Made by a program: the position numbers and the translations under genes. 64,000 bases of DNA, from positions 10,547,682-10,611,681 of the forward strand of contig NC_134288.1 of NCBI RefSeq assembly GCF_949628215.1, read 5' to 3'. The notes below the pieces were generated by a model. It did no database searches. It worked only from the letters and a program-made list of their open reading frames with translations, and was not told where the DNA came from. Every line of letters begins with the position of its first letter. Position 1 is the stretch's first letter. Shown in pieces: positions 45,370 to 60,300 of the stretch. This DNA comes from Phalacrocorax aristotelis (lineage: Eukaryota > Chordata > Aves > Suliformes > Phalacrocoracidae).

Positions 45370-48300
45370 CTGTGTCCATGGGGTGACACAGAGGTTAGTG
45401 ACCATCCTGGGGCCAGGCACTGGCACACATAACCCATGCCTCACCTGCCCATGCCTGGACCACCCCACGCCCCACTGGTACCACCTCCCCGACGACAAGC
45501 TGAGCAGTGCTGCGCAGCTGCAACTGGCCCAGGGGTGTTGGGGACTCAAAAGGGGGACAGGGAGGTCCCCCTCAGGCTGTCAGCATTGCTGATGCTGCTG
45601 GGAGCTGCTGTGCTCTGCACTTGGCAGACATGGATGGATGGAGCGGGACAGCCTGAGGATGGGTGTGTTGGAGCAGGGACAAGCCTGGATCAGCCCCTGC
45701 CATTTCCTTACCTCTGAATGAGCCTTGATGATGTGGTATTTGACCCCGCTTTCGGAACTGAACTCCTTCTGGCACAGGAGGCAGCGGTACTTGCCCACCG
45801 AGTGGTCGCCCTGCAAGACACAGCATCCTCCTGCAACCCCAAGCAGAGCTGAAACACCCTGGAGGGGTGGCCCTCCCTGCTGTGCTCCCCTCTAAGCAGA
45901 GAGGATGATGCTAGAACCTCGAAGCAACAGAAAATAGATACTCATTTCTAAACCACCAGATTTCTGCTTGCTTTTGGTCACAGGCCAGGAGCTTACAACT
46001 GCCTCTTCTGCTCTGAATCTCAGCCCATGCTGGTTGTGCCGCTGCAGCTTTGGCAGTGATGGCTGTCGAGGTGCTGGTGCCAGGCATCAAAGTGTCGCGT
46101 CCTAGGAGCTCAGAGGGCAGCGAGGGGCAGGTTTTGCTGCCTGTGCATCCCCAACACTGGTTGTTACATTACCTCCAACACGGTGTGTGTCCCTGGGCAT
46201 TCGCGAGGCTGACAGGGCCGATCGCCCCATTTCATCACTGTAGCAGATTTGTGATCTCCTGGGACTGAACCGCCACCTAATTTATGTCCAACACACTCAC
46301 CTAATTTTCCTTTTATGCTGTCAAAGAGATGCAGCCACTGCTGGATTTCTGTCATTAGAGCCCTTGTGGGGATGACTGATCTCCCAGCTCTGCTGCAGTT
46401 CACGGCACAGGGGAGATAATGTGCTCTCTATTGACGAGGGGTTTATGGATGGGCCCCTCCAGGCGATATATATGCTCCCTGGGAATTTCTTCACTGCTCG
46501 CTCTGCGCTGTAAATCTGGAGTTAGACAGGTCTTTCATTTCAGGGACAGGCAGGACGCGGGCAGGCCTGGCCCCACTGCAGGCCGGCTTCAGAAACACTC
46601 ATGCAAAAATCACCTCTGTGCATCAATACCTGCTGAGGATGGGGCACTGCCTGGGAGCATCCTCCGCTCTCAGTAAGGCTTGATGTATTTCAACCAATTC
46701 TGCAGGATTTTACAGCAGAAATCACAGGCCAGCTCAGGAGGAGCTGTGATTTATGCCAGATTTGGTGGCCCATATATCCATTGCAAAAGTAAATCCTCTG
46801 TAAAGGCGAGAGTCCTGCTGATGGCAGCGTGTGGGGGACATGAAGCAGCTAACTCCCCCAGTGGTGACCCCCAGTACTCAGCCCCAGCTACGCTGGACTT
46901 GCCGGACTTGAAGGGTGCAGCTCAGCGGTTAAAGAAAATGCTCTTGCAAACGCCTGGCTGCTTTCTGTGCGCAGAATCAGCCAGGAAATGGCTCCATTTT
47001 CTCTTGGAGACTGTTTGCTGGTGGGCTGCCTGGTGCTGCAGGCTAGCAAAGGAACTGCCCTAGTCTCCTGCGTTTGCACTTTTATCCTGAATAAATACAG
47101 CTTCTTCTGCTGGATCTCTGCAGCCCATTTTCTAAATGATCTCATTAGGGTTTGATGTTCCAGCTAGTGTTGGAGGAGTGCAGGAGTTTGTGTTTTTAAT
47201 AACTACGGGGTATGTATTGGAGCTGCCTCCTGGAAGCTCCATTCAATGGAAGCTGCAGCTGGAAACGTTTCAGGGTATAAAGCTTTACCAGCTCTTACTC
47301 AGCTCCAATTTGAGGGACCTACGCTGAGCTCCCGATCCCTCCCCCACGGCGGCTGCAGGCCACCGGAGCTCACTGAGGCAGCAGCGTTGCTGCTCTGTTG
47401 AGCGAGAGGGCACTGGTCTCTGCAGAGAGCGGCCGCCTCTTCCGGCCTCACCTCCATCCCCAGGATGCACCCCACCAGCATCTCTCCAGCTGGGGAAACC
47501 GCTGACCTTCCAGAGGGGCTGCAGGCTGCCCAAATGAATGGAGAAAGACCCCTGATTCCCACCTGCCTCAGATAACGTTCAGCTTCCAACACTCCACCCC
47601 CTGGCTCTGAGCTGCTGTGGCTGATGCGTGGCTGTGTGCAAGGTGCTGGCTGCGCTGGGTAGCTAAAGGCTCGCACACAACTCGGGTTGCAGAAGCCGTG
47701 CTAGGTAGGGGCTGCTGCAGGACAGGGACGCTGAGGTGGAAGAATGCGAGGTAGGCGGGCTTGCTCCCACTGCCCCACCTCCGAGGCACCGGGTGTGTCA
47801 GAGGTCTAGGCTCTTGGGTGAGACATTTGTGTTGCAAGACCTGTCCTCCAAGGCTGGGGCGGTAGCTAAAACCCCTTCATCACATCCCCCCCCGCACCTG
47901 GAGCCTCTCTGCCTTCAGCTGCGGGTTTGATCCTGCCCAGGAGGATGGTGCTGAGGGCGAGCAGCTGGACTGGGATGGTGCAACAACGGGCTGAGCGGTG
48001 ACAACTCAACAGGCAGTGGCATGGCTCGGCCAGCCCTCCTAGCAGTCATGTTCCTTTAACCTGTGCCATTGTCCCTTGGCCTGTCACTTCCCAACAACCC
48101 TGGGGGGAAAAAAACCCAAAATCTAACCCCATCTCTGAGCTGAGACTGTAAAAGGAGGGACCTACCTTGTTGCAGTTGGCCAGGTGAGCTTTCAAACCCG
48201 AGACGCTGGAGTAAATGGCTTCACAGCACTGTGGAAGAAACAAAGCAGAGTTTGCCACAATCCCCCCTCATCTCCGTGCCTTCCTCTGTGCCAGGGCCAG

Positions 48301-51300
48301 GAGCCTGCTGCGCCAGCAAGGCCACCGGTCCAGGCTAAGCAGCATGAGGTTAATGCTCTGCAAGACGCGGAGGGCTCTGGTCACACGTTTCCTATTAGCG
48401 CTAATGGGAGTCATGTGGCCACATCCCTCTGCAACGGGCTGAAAAATGTCTCCCCTAAATGTCTCCATGGAAAACGTACATTTGTGAGCAGTCAGGAGGT
48501 CCTGCTGGGCTACAGGAGTTCTTGGAGCCACAGCAGACGCTTAACGGAGAAGAGAAATCACCCGGGCAGCAGCATGACCAGTTTCTGAGCAACGTCTTTT
48601 CAAAGTGCCTGTGTATGACATTAATTAGCCAGCGCGTCTCCCCCGGCCTTGCGGTAACAGCCTCGTTCAAAACTGCCATTAGCAAGGCTTTGTTTCAGAT
48701 GATAAATCAACAGCCCAGCATGAGGGTGGAGTTCACCTCCCTGCCAGATCAGGCCAATGCTGCACGGACACGCACCACGTCCCTGAGGTCTTTGCCTATC
48801 ATAGGGCTTTAAAAAGAACGGCTTAAAACCAGCCTCGGCTTTACTCTGGGAAAAGCAGGTTCTCTGCATAAAAAGGCTCTTGAGCATAGAGTGTGCAGCC
48901 TTTGCCCAGTCTGGATCTCAGGAGCTCCCCAAACGCAGCTCCAGATCCTGAATCAGGCAATGCTGAACCATCAGCCCAAGGGCACCTGGGGAGAGGGTGG
49001 CCTGGTCCCCGAGGCCAGTGGCTCATGCGCACCAGGATGGTTCCAAAGGTGGGACACACTTCAATCAGGCATGGCAACAACCCCAGGGAGAGGGGGTGAA
49101 ACAAGGGTCTGAGCATCACTGCTAGCTTTGTCTGGGGCCCAACAAGAACCTGCCCCAAAACTCCCACCTTCCTCCCACAGACTGAGACCAGCTGGCATGG
49201 AGAAGAACAGAGATGGTCCTTACGTTGTTGGGACAGTTGATGTGGCCCTTTTCCTTCACTTCGTTCTTCCAGTTTTCCAGCAGCCTTGGATTGAGTTTTG
49301 GAAGCCCCGGTCGGGTGTAATTGAGCTGCAAACAATGGAAGATGGTTAGCAGAGCGGCACGCACCAGTCTGGTCCTCAGTGGAGTCCTCGCTCTTCACAT
49401 GGGTCTTGCCCACCCCCTCGGAGAAGTGAATCAGGGCTGAAAACTAGTTGGAAGGCTTGACCCAGAGATGTCATCTCCCCCCTGGGGCACTGTACAGCAG
49501 GGGGGTGGCTCTGCCCACTGCTCTGCTACCGGCAAGGTGGCAGCTGGGCTGAGGGGTGGCTGTGGGCGAGGAGCAGGGCAGGAGCCCCCTGCACTACAGC
49601 CACCACATGGTGCTGGCACACGGGAGAGAGGAGGCTCCTGCTCCTGCTCCATGGTGGGGCCAGGCCTGGACCCGCTGTTTTCAGTGCATCGCATTGGCGT
49701 GGCCCTTCCGCTGCGTTTCATAACCAGAAGAATATACAGCCCTGCACACTGGGCAGAGGGGACGGATGCCAAGAGCCTCCATGGCTGCCTTCCACTGATG
49801 AATGGGCACAACCCGTTAAACAATGAAAGGCTCTTGTGTCTCTGCCTCTCCTTCTGGCAGGGCAGCTCTTTCCAAGTGCTTTTAATTACCACTTTATTAG
49901 CAACTTTGAGGTCTAGCATAGCAGACCGGCCTTCCCAACTCCATTTCTGCGTGTTCAGCACAAGCAAACGTGGCTGCAGCATCTCTGTGCCTCCCAACTG
50001 TGGCACTTAGCCTTACCTGCAGGGCCAGTCTCTGCATTCCACCACGGCACAGTCCACAGGGGACAGGAGACTGCTCTGCCTGCAATCTGAGCTGCCTGAC
50101 TGCCTGCTGCACAATGTCAGCACAACTCCCAGCCCAACCTACTGAGCTCTGCTAGGTCTGATGGATGCTGTTTTGGTCCCAAGCCCCAAACTTGCCCCAA
50201 GCTGGAGCAGGGCTGGGTGCGCTTGCACATGGCATCCTATGGGCACGGGTACCCGAACACATGCTGCTCTCCGTGGGCACCTCCAAGCATGGGGCACAGC
50301 TGCATCAAAGCATCCATGCTGGCTGGGGAAGACACACAGACAAACGGTACTTGCAGAGGTGCAAACCCAGGCCCTGTTTTCGAAATGTGCCCCTAGGACA
50401 TGGAGCTTGTGGTTCTGACGCAGCAGGGAGGCAGCTGGCTGGATTTCTTTTTCAGCTGTGATTCTCACTGAACATGCTGATGAAGCTGTGAAATTTGCCT
50501 TTGTCCAGCTCCCTCCAACAGGCTGCTCCCAAACCTTCCTGCAAAGGGGAGCTTCCACCAAGGGCTGGGGATGTGGAAGGCTCAGACAGCAACTGCTTGT
50601 TTCCACCCAAATTTAAGTGATCCACAAGCCTCCACAGCCCCACCTCAGCACACGGAGGGGCATGGCTGAAGAAGGGAGCCTGCGGAGAGCTGGGCCCCAT
50701 GTGAGGGGCAGGGGCAAAAGGCCTTGGGAAACAGTGCTATGAATGCTGGTGAGGACGGATGTGGAAAAATCCCTGGAGCCCCAGTGTGCTGCTATTCTGT
50801 TGTGCTTCGCGGCTGGGGGAGATGCCAGCAGAGCTCTCTGAAGCACTGGGATGGTACATATACCAACCGCCTGGTCCTCACAGCCTGGGGAAGGCAATGC
50901 CACCTCCAGGGGAGAACACAGGAGTCCCTTTTTGTCATTGATACTGAGAGCCAGGACACCAAACGGCCTCCTTAATTAAAAACCAATCAATCCCATGAAT
51001 GAGTAAACATTAACGGTAACTGCACACAGCCCCAGCAACAACCTCTCCCTCCGCGCATCCCTGGGGAACAGACGAGGGGGATATTCAGAGATGCAGACTC
51101 CGCTGCTCCAGCTTCCCACTCCAGAGAAAAATCCCTCCCCACTCTCCTCCAACAGCCCTGCACAATAACATGCAAATCCCATGTCTTCCCGGGGCGCTGC
51201 GGTTCTGGGAATGTCAAAGTCATCTTTATGTCTCTATTAAGGGGGAGCCCCAGGCATGGAATATTTTAATTTTTTTTCCATTTATTTTCCTCAAACAGCC

Positions 51301-54300
51301 TGTAAGTGAAAATCTTCATGGCCAAATCACTAAACGACTACAACTGGTTTTGGCCACAGCCCATCCCTTCTGAACAGTCGAAGGATGCTGGGGTGGGAAG
51401 ACTTGTTTTCTTTGACTGATGGTTTTATTTAATTAACTTTCATATTTCAATCCTCTCCACTCCCTAGACAGCTCGCTCTCCCCTTCCCCAAAATATATCA
51501 CAGTAAATGAGAACCATGCAGGCTGCCTCGGCCCCAGCCAACAAACTCCCCTGGAAGCCTTTCCGAGGTCCCCAGCGTGAGGCACGGCTCTCCCATCGTC
51601 CTGTGGAAACCGTGGCTGATGCTGTCTGGGAGGCAAAGCCAAAACACGCCCAGGGGTGCTGGCCAGCAGCCGGGTCCCATACGCGGCTCCGGGCAGCTGG
51701 GTCACACCACACTGGCGCTGCCGAGCAAGGGGAGGAAGGATGGACTCGGCCTGGCCAAGCTCCGGGTCAGCAGCTGGAGCTGGGATCTGTTTTGGCCCAC
51801 CAGTGACATGAGTCCGCAGGGCTCAGCCTGGCTCCCACCCGGATCGCAGGGCCATTGTTTTAGGGGATCAACCCAAGCCAGGCTTTTCTGCTCTGGAATC
51901 TATCCTGGCTCCAGGATGGGGTTTTCTTAAAAACTCGAGCCTGGACATGACTTGTCCCCTTCAGCTTTATGACTGGCCTATGGCAACCCTTTGCTCTGGA
52001 CCCCCATCACCCCACCATGCAGCACCCAGGCTCTGGGGGGATGTGCAGCCTCTGTGGCTGCTCCCAGCCCTGCAGCAACACCCAGGCCCCAAGCTGTGGG
52101 GAGGTGAACAGGGTGCTCTTGCACCCCACAGAGGAGCTCTGCATCCCTCCCTGTGCGGCACCACCACCTCCAGCACAGTGTTCACGGCATCTTGAAACAA
52201 GCCACCCACCTCGAGCTCCACAGGGAACGCATCACACCATGGAAGAGTGATGTTTCCATGGCGTTACCTCCTCTTTCGCCTCTTCGATGCCTCCTCCCTC
52301 TGCTCGAGGAGGCTATTTCTCTCAATCCAGCCTCCAAAATGCATAAGGTCATCATACCCTGCCAGATTCCAGAGGCTACCACAGCCTGCCTGCACCACCA
52401 AGCTGGGAACCTGCCTGCCTCTCACTCCTTCCATGGCAGCCCCACAACAGCTCATGGGCAGGCGATGGCCCCGGTGAAGACCAGAGGAGGGTTGGAGGAT
52501 CGGCATCATCTTCACAGACCTTCTGGAATGGGGATTTTTTTTCCCAGAAAAGCAGCAGGGGTGTGCCCTTCCCCATCTGACATCCCCAGCAAGCGGCTGT
52601 TGTGAAACATCCCATCTGTTTCAGCTTATCCAGAGGCAAATAAAGATCGGAGCGAGAAAATAAGACTCCAGTGTATATTTAGAAATGCTGGATTTGGTTA
52701 GTGCAGAATGAAGGCAGAGCAGGGCCTGGGATCGAGCAGCAATCGTTTATTCTAATGCCATTGCTTTGGTGCGAAGGAATCCATCCTCCCGGGGAAAGGC
52801 GAATGCATCCCGGCATGGGCCACCAACAGGATCCAAACCCGAAGTCCCTTCTCCCTGGCTGGGATCAGCTGCCACGTGGGCCATGCCTGCCATGGGGCTG
52901 CAAACCCCTGTATCTCACTAGCCTGCTGAGAAGCTGCTTGCCTTCCCCTGGGGAAAAGCTTTGCTGCCTGGAGAAGGGATGGAGAAGAGGGGTGGCTTTC
53001 TTCAACAGCTCCCTTGAAATCCACGTTGACTTCTGGGGCCACGGAGGGTAACTGGAGACCTTGGGGACAGAGCAGGTCCTGTGCTGCAGGAAGTCCAGGT
53101 GCACCCAGCCATCACTGGTTACAGACTAGAGCTGGGAAGCATCCGTCCCTCTGGGACCATGGAAATCCCCTGGTCCTGCTGAGATGGTGCAGGAGCAGCT
53201 GCAATCTGCCACCAATCCCTGACATCCCACCTCTGTCCAGGTCCAAGCCAGCGAGGGGGGCCTGCAGGCCCGGCAGCATACTCCCAATGGCTGGATATGG
53301 TCCGTGGGAAGGCAGCATTGCTGGTAACCATGAGTCCTACTGCCCTGGTCATGGTTCACTGGTGTTTGTCTTTCTGCAGCTCCAGTGCCTCCAGGCTGTT
53401 GGCTCCCTTGGAGGGATGGTCACCATGTGTGCTTGGCAGGGTGGTGGCATGGGGACGTGGGGATGCTGCTGCTCCTCCAAACCTCCTGCGCTGCCCAAGG
53501 CTGGACCCGCCACAGAGCTGTCCTGCTGTCATGGCTGAAGCCACTTCCAAGGGAATGGCTATTTTTGGGGCTGTAACAGGGTCAACAGGGTGCTTGCTGG
53601 CATGTCTGAGTTGCTCGCATTTGGGAGGTTTTTTCCCTGCACACTGAACTTGTAAATGTAGACCAGTCCTGAGCGGTGCAAGAGGCTGCTCAGTAGTGCA
53701 GCACAGAGTGTGCTGAAGTCAGCAAGCTCCCACCAGCCTCCCCAGGCAGAACCTGCCTCCCTCCTCCTTCCAGCACCGCTTGTTAAGAAAAAATGTCATA
53801 GACTGAACAGATTATATTTTAGAATGTTGTCAAGGGAACGTGACAGTCACTGCAAGACGCACCCGCAGGCACACTCACAGCTACGTATGCACTGGCCCAC
53901 TGCACTGACCTCCTCTGAAATCCATCTGTGCGACACACAGCCAGGACAGCCAGGGAGAGCAGCCCATGCAGGGCCCAAGGTCCTGATCCAGATCAAGAGA
54001 CTTGTTTTGCCACCTGGGAGTTGGTCCAGCTCCCTCCTTGCTCATCTTTAATGCAGACCTCCTTCCACCAACCTCACAGCAATTCTCTTTGTTTTTCAGT
54101 GCCAAGATGGGGCTCAATTAAACTTGAACAATTAGATTCTGAACACTAGAAATGTCTTATAAACACCCCCCCACATACCCCCAGCATTTCATGGAGCAAT
54201 TAGACCAGTTGCTGCAACCTTTACAATGCCTTTGTATGTCAGCGTGCACATGGGCCCCTTGTCCAGGCCTGGGACTCTTGGCTGCTCCCTCAATTCAAAC

Positions 54301-57300
54301 AGAAAATACCCAAAGTCAGGAGTAAGGCGAGCAATTCAAGGAGGAAAGTGAGGAATGCAAGTGCTGAGGCTGGAGCGGGGAGAAGACAGCACCACACCTC
54401 TCCTCCCACAACATTTGAAATGAAACAGCTACTTTGGGCTTGATTTTTTTATGTTATAAATGCATTGCAGCTGGAGTCATCTGGAAACGAATAATGACAA
54501 CACCAAGCATTGGGGAAATAAAAGGTTTGCAACCAGTTCTGGCCCTAAACCCTCCAGCTCTGCTCCAAGGCGGATGGCAGCACCATGGCTGGATCTCCTC
54601 CTGCGCTAGCTGCCTCACCAGATGCCAAGGTGGGTAAAGAAGACATTGGTTTGTTTGTATGCTAGTTTTTCACCTCTCCACTGTGTGCAGACTGTGAGCG
54701 GAGTCAGGCTCAGCTCCTCCAGGTCTCTGCAGGATGACGGTGGCTCTTCTGAGAACACACATGTGCCAGGACAGCGTGGGACAGGCTGCAGCAGCTGGAA
54801 GACGTTTTGGCTGAAGCTCTGCTGTTGTGCCACCTATTTTCCTTGGGTGAGCCGCATCACTTCTGCAGGCTGGCTCTCGGACTTGGGCTGTTTTCCTGGC
54901 TTGAGACAGGTCCTTTGGGCTGGGGCTGTCCTACACTGCATGCTCGTGGCAGAGGTGCCGCCACACTCTCCTGCTGTGGCAAAGCTTTAACCTGTTTCCC
55001 TGTCCCTCACTCTCCTCTTTGCAACGTGCCCAGTATCCTGCCCAGGGTGAATTTCAGAGCACTGGACAAGAGACATTCAACTGTTCAGAGCAAGGAAAAG
55101 ACCTGGCATCTAGCTGGAGAGTTACTTGCTCAGGAAACAGGCTGCAGCTTGTGCAGAGACTTGCAGATTGATTCTGCTTTGAGTCCCAGTGCTGGCCAGA
55201 AAGTATTGACTACAGGATTAAAAAACTCTTGACTCCCTCTCTTTTTTTCCTTTTACACTGAAAAGGTTTATGATCCGTTGCTGCTTATTCCTTTTACAGT
55301 CCAGAAGGAGGGTTCCTGGAGGGAACTTCCAACTTTGGGACACTCCCAGGAATCACCTCCTCCCACAGCCAGGAGGGATGTTTAACATGTTACTTCAATG
55401 CCTCCAGGAAGCTCAAGACTGCCAAGGCACCAACTTTCACCATACCGATCCTGCAGCACCAGGCCACAAACATCACTGCTGGGGACTGCAGGGCTGAGCC
55501 CTTCCCCCACGCCCCAGCCTCCTCCACTCGCAGGAGCACTGCTCTGGCAATACTGCTGGCCCTTTACCTCCAGGGAAACATCTCCCAGAAATTAAGGAAA
55601 AGACATGGAAGAGAGGAAATTCTGCCTGGGGCATCTTTGCTCTCTGACAATGCAAAGGAGATCTTTTCAGATCTGACCTCCGCTCTCTCCTTATGCTCCT
55701 CTTGGCTGGCAGCCCTACTTCGCTGCTGAGCATGGACCAGAACTGACCCCCCTCCACAACAACCTCTGGGCTGGACTCTGATCTCTCCACTGCCCACAAA
55801 GCACCACCTTTTGTTCCATTTAGATCTGGGCCCTTGCAGTGGCAAGGGCAAAGCTGCCTGCTGCCAGACTTGTATGGAGCCTCCAGACCACTGGGGCTCA
55901 ACCTGTTCTGGGTGGGCTTTTCAGGAATAAATTTACTACCTCAGCTAATTGATTTAACGCACAGAAAATGAGCCACATGAGCCCTCAGCCAGCTGGGGCC
56001 GCAATGGTGTCCCAGGATCTCTGTGCCTGGCTAGCACACACACATAAAAAAAAAGTAGAAATAGAAGGTTCTCACCCGCTTTGTTTCAGGCACCAGGTCA
56101 TCCTTCATCCTCCGCTTGGTCCAATCCCTGGCAAGCTCGTCCTCCGCAATCTCCTGAAGGTGGAAGACGGCTACTTGGGCTGATGTCCGACGGATGCGGC
56201 CACTCGGGGTCCTTTCAAAATCTTCTATGGGGGTGGGCTCTGGCTTCACCTCTGGCTCCTCCGGAGGCTGTAACAGAGATAGAGTTAGGAAGGGCACAAG
56301 AAGAAGAGAAGCAGCAAGCTCTCCAGCCCCAGGACAGGGATGCTGGTGTTTGGGCTGTGCATCTGTATACCTGCTTTGTGCAAGCAAGGGCTGCAGACAC
56401 CCCAGTGTGCCTCTGCACCCAAGCATGGGAACAAGTGGAGCACCCCGCCTCCTGCAGCCCAGCAGATAGACACGTGCTGGACTGATTGCATCCTTTCACA
56501 CTCCCATGTGTATAAGCGTCTCCATTTATTAGTCAGGGAGCTATTAGCATTGGATGCACTGTCAGTAGGGATCAAGAGAACAGAAAAGGATGCTCCCCAG
56601 GGAGAGATCCTGCCACCCCACCACTGGCGAGCAGTTGGTGCTTGCTTGCTGCCCAGGGAGGGGCCTGAGATGTTTCTCCCTGCAGAGCACGAATGCAGGG
56701 TGGGCTGGAGCACAGCCCTATGGGCACCAGGGAGGGGGAATGTTGCCAACTGCTCTGCTCCCATAAACACAGCTCCCCGCTTTCTCAGAGGGGCAGATGG
56801 GGCTGCAGCCTGTTCCCCCCGCAACACCACATCGTACAACACGTGCACAGTGATGTGAGGGAGAAAACAACATCGGTCTGATGTCTGCACCTGCCTTGCC
56901 CGGCCTGGCCCTGCCCGGCTCTGTCCTGCCCACAGGCTCTGCAGCTCTGCAGTCGCCCCCCAGGGTGGATGGCCCCGCTCCTCGGGCTGTGGAGGCGTCC
57001 GGGGGGCTCACTGAGGCCGTGTGTTCTGACCGCACATGGTAGTCATGGCCAGCCTTGGATTTGTACTTCTTGCCACAGTGTGGACAGCTGAAGACAGGCT
57101 TGTCGGCCTCGGTGAGCTGCTTCCCACACCGCTTCTGGTGGTACTGGTAGCCCATCAGGCTGGAGAAGTTGGCCATGCAGCCCTATGGAGATGGGAAGAA
57201 GCACAGGGTTAAGGAGGGCTGGGGCTTCACACGCCCATGTCAAAACCATCGAGTGCCATTGCTCCAGGGAGGAACATGACCCGAGGAGCCCCCTTCGCAG

Positions 57301-60300
57301 ATCAGCTCCACCAACCCATCCCCTCCAATCAATAGGGGACTGCTGGCCAGCCCCTCTACCCCAAAGAGCCACACACAGGCATGACAGTGCCATGGAGGGA
57401 TGGGGGAGCGGCCCCTGTCCCCGGCGCTACCTGCCCAGCACACCGACAGGGCTCTCTGGACAGATGCACAGTGGGAAGTGGGAAGGCATTGGGGAAGGCC
57501 TGTGCGGAGAGAAAGCATCTGTGGGGACAAACCTTTGCCACATGCCCCCATTACCTGTTAGTGACTTGTCTGCAACCAGCTCGTGACTGGTTTTGGTGTG
57601 GTTTGGTTTAGTTTTGCGCTGTACCCAGGACAGTGCCGGCTGTGCCCCTTCCTGAGTTCAGGAGGCAGGACCTGCCCTTCAGCACTCCTCAACCTGCCCT
57701 ATGCCCACCCTCCTGCCGCAATGGCCTGTTGCCGGAGTGCACGGAGTCAGCAGGACAAGGGCTAGGACGGCTGAGCTAAGGCGGAAAGGTCGAGTGCATG
57801 CCAAGGGATGCCAGGAGAATGCACATCCCCCTCTGGACTCACTCCTTCCACCTTTTCACAGAACGAGAAACAAGAATTATTCTCGCACCTCATTGGGGCA
57901 TTTCAGTTTTCCCATCTGCTTTAGCACTTTCCTCAGCCTTTCCCGCTCTTCCTGTTCACCAAGTCCAGTGGTTTCCACAGGAACAGGCTGGAAACAAGGA
58001 AGTAACAGAAGTGACAGAGTCAACCATTTGCTCATCTCCTCTGTGCCAGGACTGGGTGGTAAACCTCTGCCATGCTGGAGCTGCCCTTGGCTGGGTGGAA
58101 CCTCTCGTTAGAAGAGCTGGATCTCCCACTGCTTTACCACATGCCAACGCCTTTATCGTTAGGTACCAGATCTGCTCATGCCTTTCCTGTGTTTGCACCC
58201 AAAGGGCCAGCTGAGAAACCCAGGAGCAGTTCCTGCACTGAGGATTCACCAGCCAGACTGAAGAGCAGGAGATTAATGCACAGGTAAATGACAAGTCACA
58301 ACTAGTAAGCATGGGACATGAAGAAATGTAGTTATGCCTTGCCCTGGTATCTTGGAGATGTACATGACCAGATTTTTAAGAACAGCATCTAAGTTGTTGC
58401 TTGCCAGGTTTTGTTCATGATAAATTCTGTGGCTACTTCTCACATGCATGGTGGAGAGATAAAGACTGGATTTTGAGAATCGTGCAAGGCAGAACCCATC
58501 AGTCCCAGATCTGCGGGCACAGTTCTGGAGACAGAGCTTTGCCACTCAAAATTTGCCTCATCGTATTCACTGAATCTTTCCCTGTTCTGGGATTTGAAAT
58601 CTTGTTTTATTTTCCAGTCCTCTGCTCTGCTCCCTGGGACCAACGTGAGCCTAACTAGCTGCTTGGAAAAGAACGGCTTTGCTTGGCAGGGAGGAGGAAA
58701 GGCCACTGTTCGGTCTGAGCACTATGTGAAATGCTGCAAAGATGGTGTTGTGAATTCCTCCTTTACAAAGACAAAGGAAAGCAGGCTGCTGATAGCTTCA
58801 TCTTCTGCATCTACATCAAGAAACAAGGCATGAGACAAGAACAGCCCAGCTCTCTTACCTTGCTGACGTGTTCAGCCATGGTGTGGTAATTCAGCCCAGC
58901 TTTGGACTTGAATTGCTTTTTGCAGTGCTGACACTTCAAGGCATCCTGCAGCTGAAGAAATTAAAGGCAAGTCACTGTGGAGGCCGCAATCCACTACTGA
59001 TTCTTCCAAGGGCTGCTGCTGCTCATCATCAAGCCCCAGGGGTAGCTGTTGCTGCAGCAGTACCCAGCAGTGGGACCCAGCAGGCAACACAGCATCCCCG
59101 TCCCCCATCCCAATCCCAGCCTGCAGCTCAGAGTTTTCTCTCTGTTGTCCTGCATACTGTTATCAAACCCACATGCCCCAATTTTTGGAAAACATTCCAT
59201 TTTGGATGTAGATTTAAAGCCCCACTGGCTGGAAACATCTGGACCTGGCATCTTAGTCTTCCTGTTAAAGGGTTAGGAAAGAAAAGATGCTTTGATCTAC
59301 CAACATGTTAGCGGACTGTGTTCTGCAGCCCTATTAACTACAACAGATGCTGGTGTACGATACGCTTTATGGGTGCCTGGGCTGTTTGAAATTAAGACAG
59401 TGCTGGACACGATCACAGCAAAATACTTCCCCTCATATTGCTCTGCTGTTTGACCCAACTTGGCCCCCTGAGTGACTAGGAAGATGCACTGAATGCACAC
59501 ACATTAAACGTACAGAGGAAACTTGCACAGCGAGTATGCAGATCATAACTTTTGCTGGGGCAGGTACCAGAATTTATTGACTCAGGAGGTGAACACTCTG
59601 GGCACCAAGAGACAGAAGGACTCGATAGGGAGCCAGTTCCTGGACAGCCATGGCCATTCCTGCTCCTTCTGCCTGGCTGATGCTCCGCCTTCACCAGTTC
59701 CCCTCCAATCAAGCCTGGACTAGAAGTTGGAGAGGGGACGAAGATGGAGCTGCAAATCCCTCCTCATCCTGAAGCTCTGAGGAAATGAAGAATAAGCCCA
59801 CTGCAGCCAGTTGGGAATGACTCGCTTATAGTTGTGCTCCCATCAGTTAATCTTGTTCCAGATGTCAAGTGTTGATCCTAACAAGGTAGATGCTAAAAGC
59901 TCCTTGACTCATCAGATGCCAACACCAGCCAATTTGGGGTTTACTCCTCCAGTCAACACTGAAGAACATGCCACATCCATATTCTAACAAGCCCTCCCAC
60001 CTGGTACGCCAGGAGAATACACCTGCCCTCATCTGCTTTGAGCCCAAGCATGTTGCAACCATCCCATACCTTATTTCCTTCACAAAAAAACCAAAGAAAA
60101 CAGGGCAGACTGCTTAGTGACAATGAAGCAATGGAGGAATCAATTTCTGTTGTTTTTTTACAAGAGTTTTTAGAGGCCTCACTAAGGACGTGCCATAGGT
60201 TCATCTCAGAGGTGAAATGCTGAGAGCTGGACCTGTGGTCGCACACACAGAGCTTGGCGACTGTCCTCCCTGGGCCACAGGCTGCTCTGGCAGGTACACT

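Noticed and set aside
56880-57011. Longer version of the ZNF512B two-finger exon, reading past TCA|GTGAGC
   Set aside because: The extension is Pro/Gly/Arg-rich and unlike human ZNF512B. The earlier donor gives phase 0 and joins directly to the conserved PPEEP exon.
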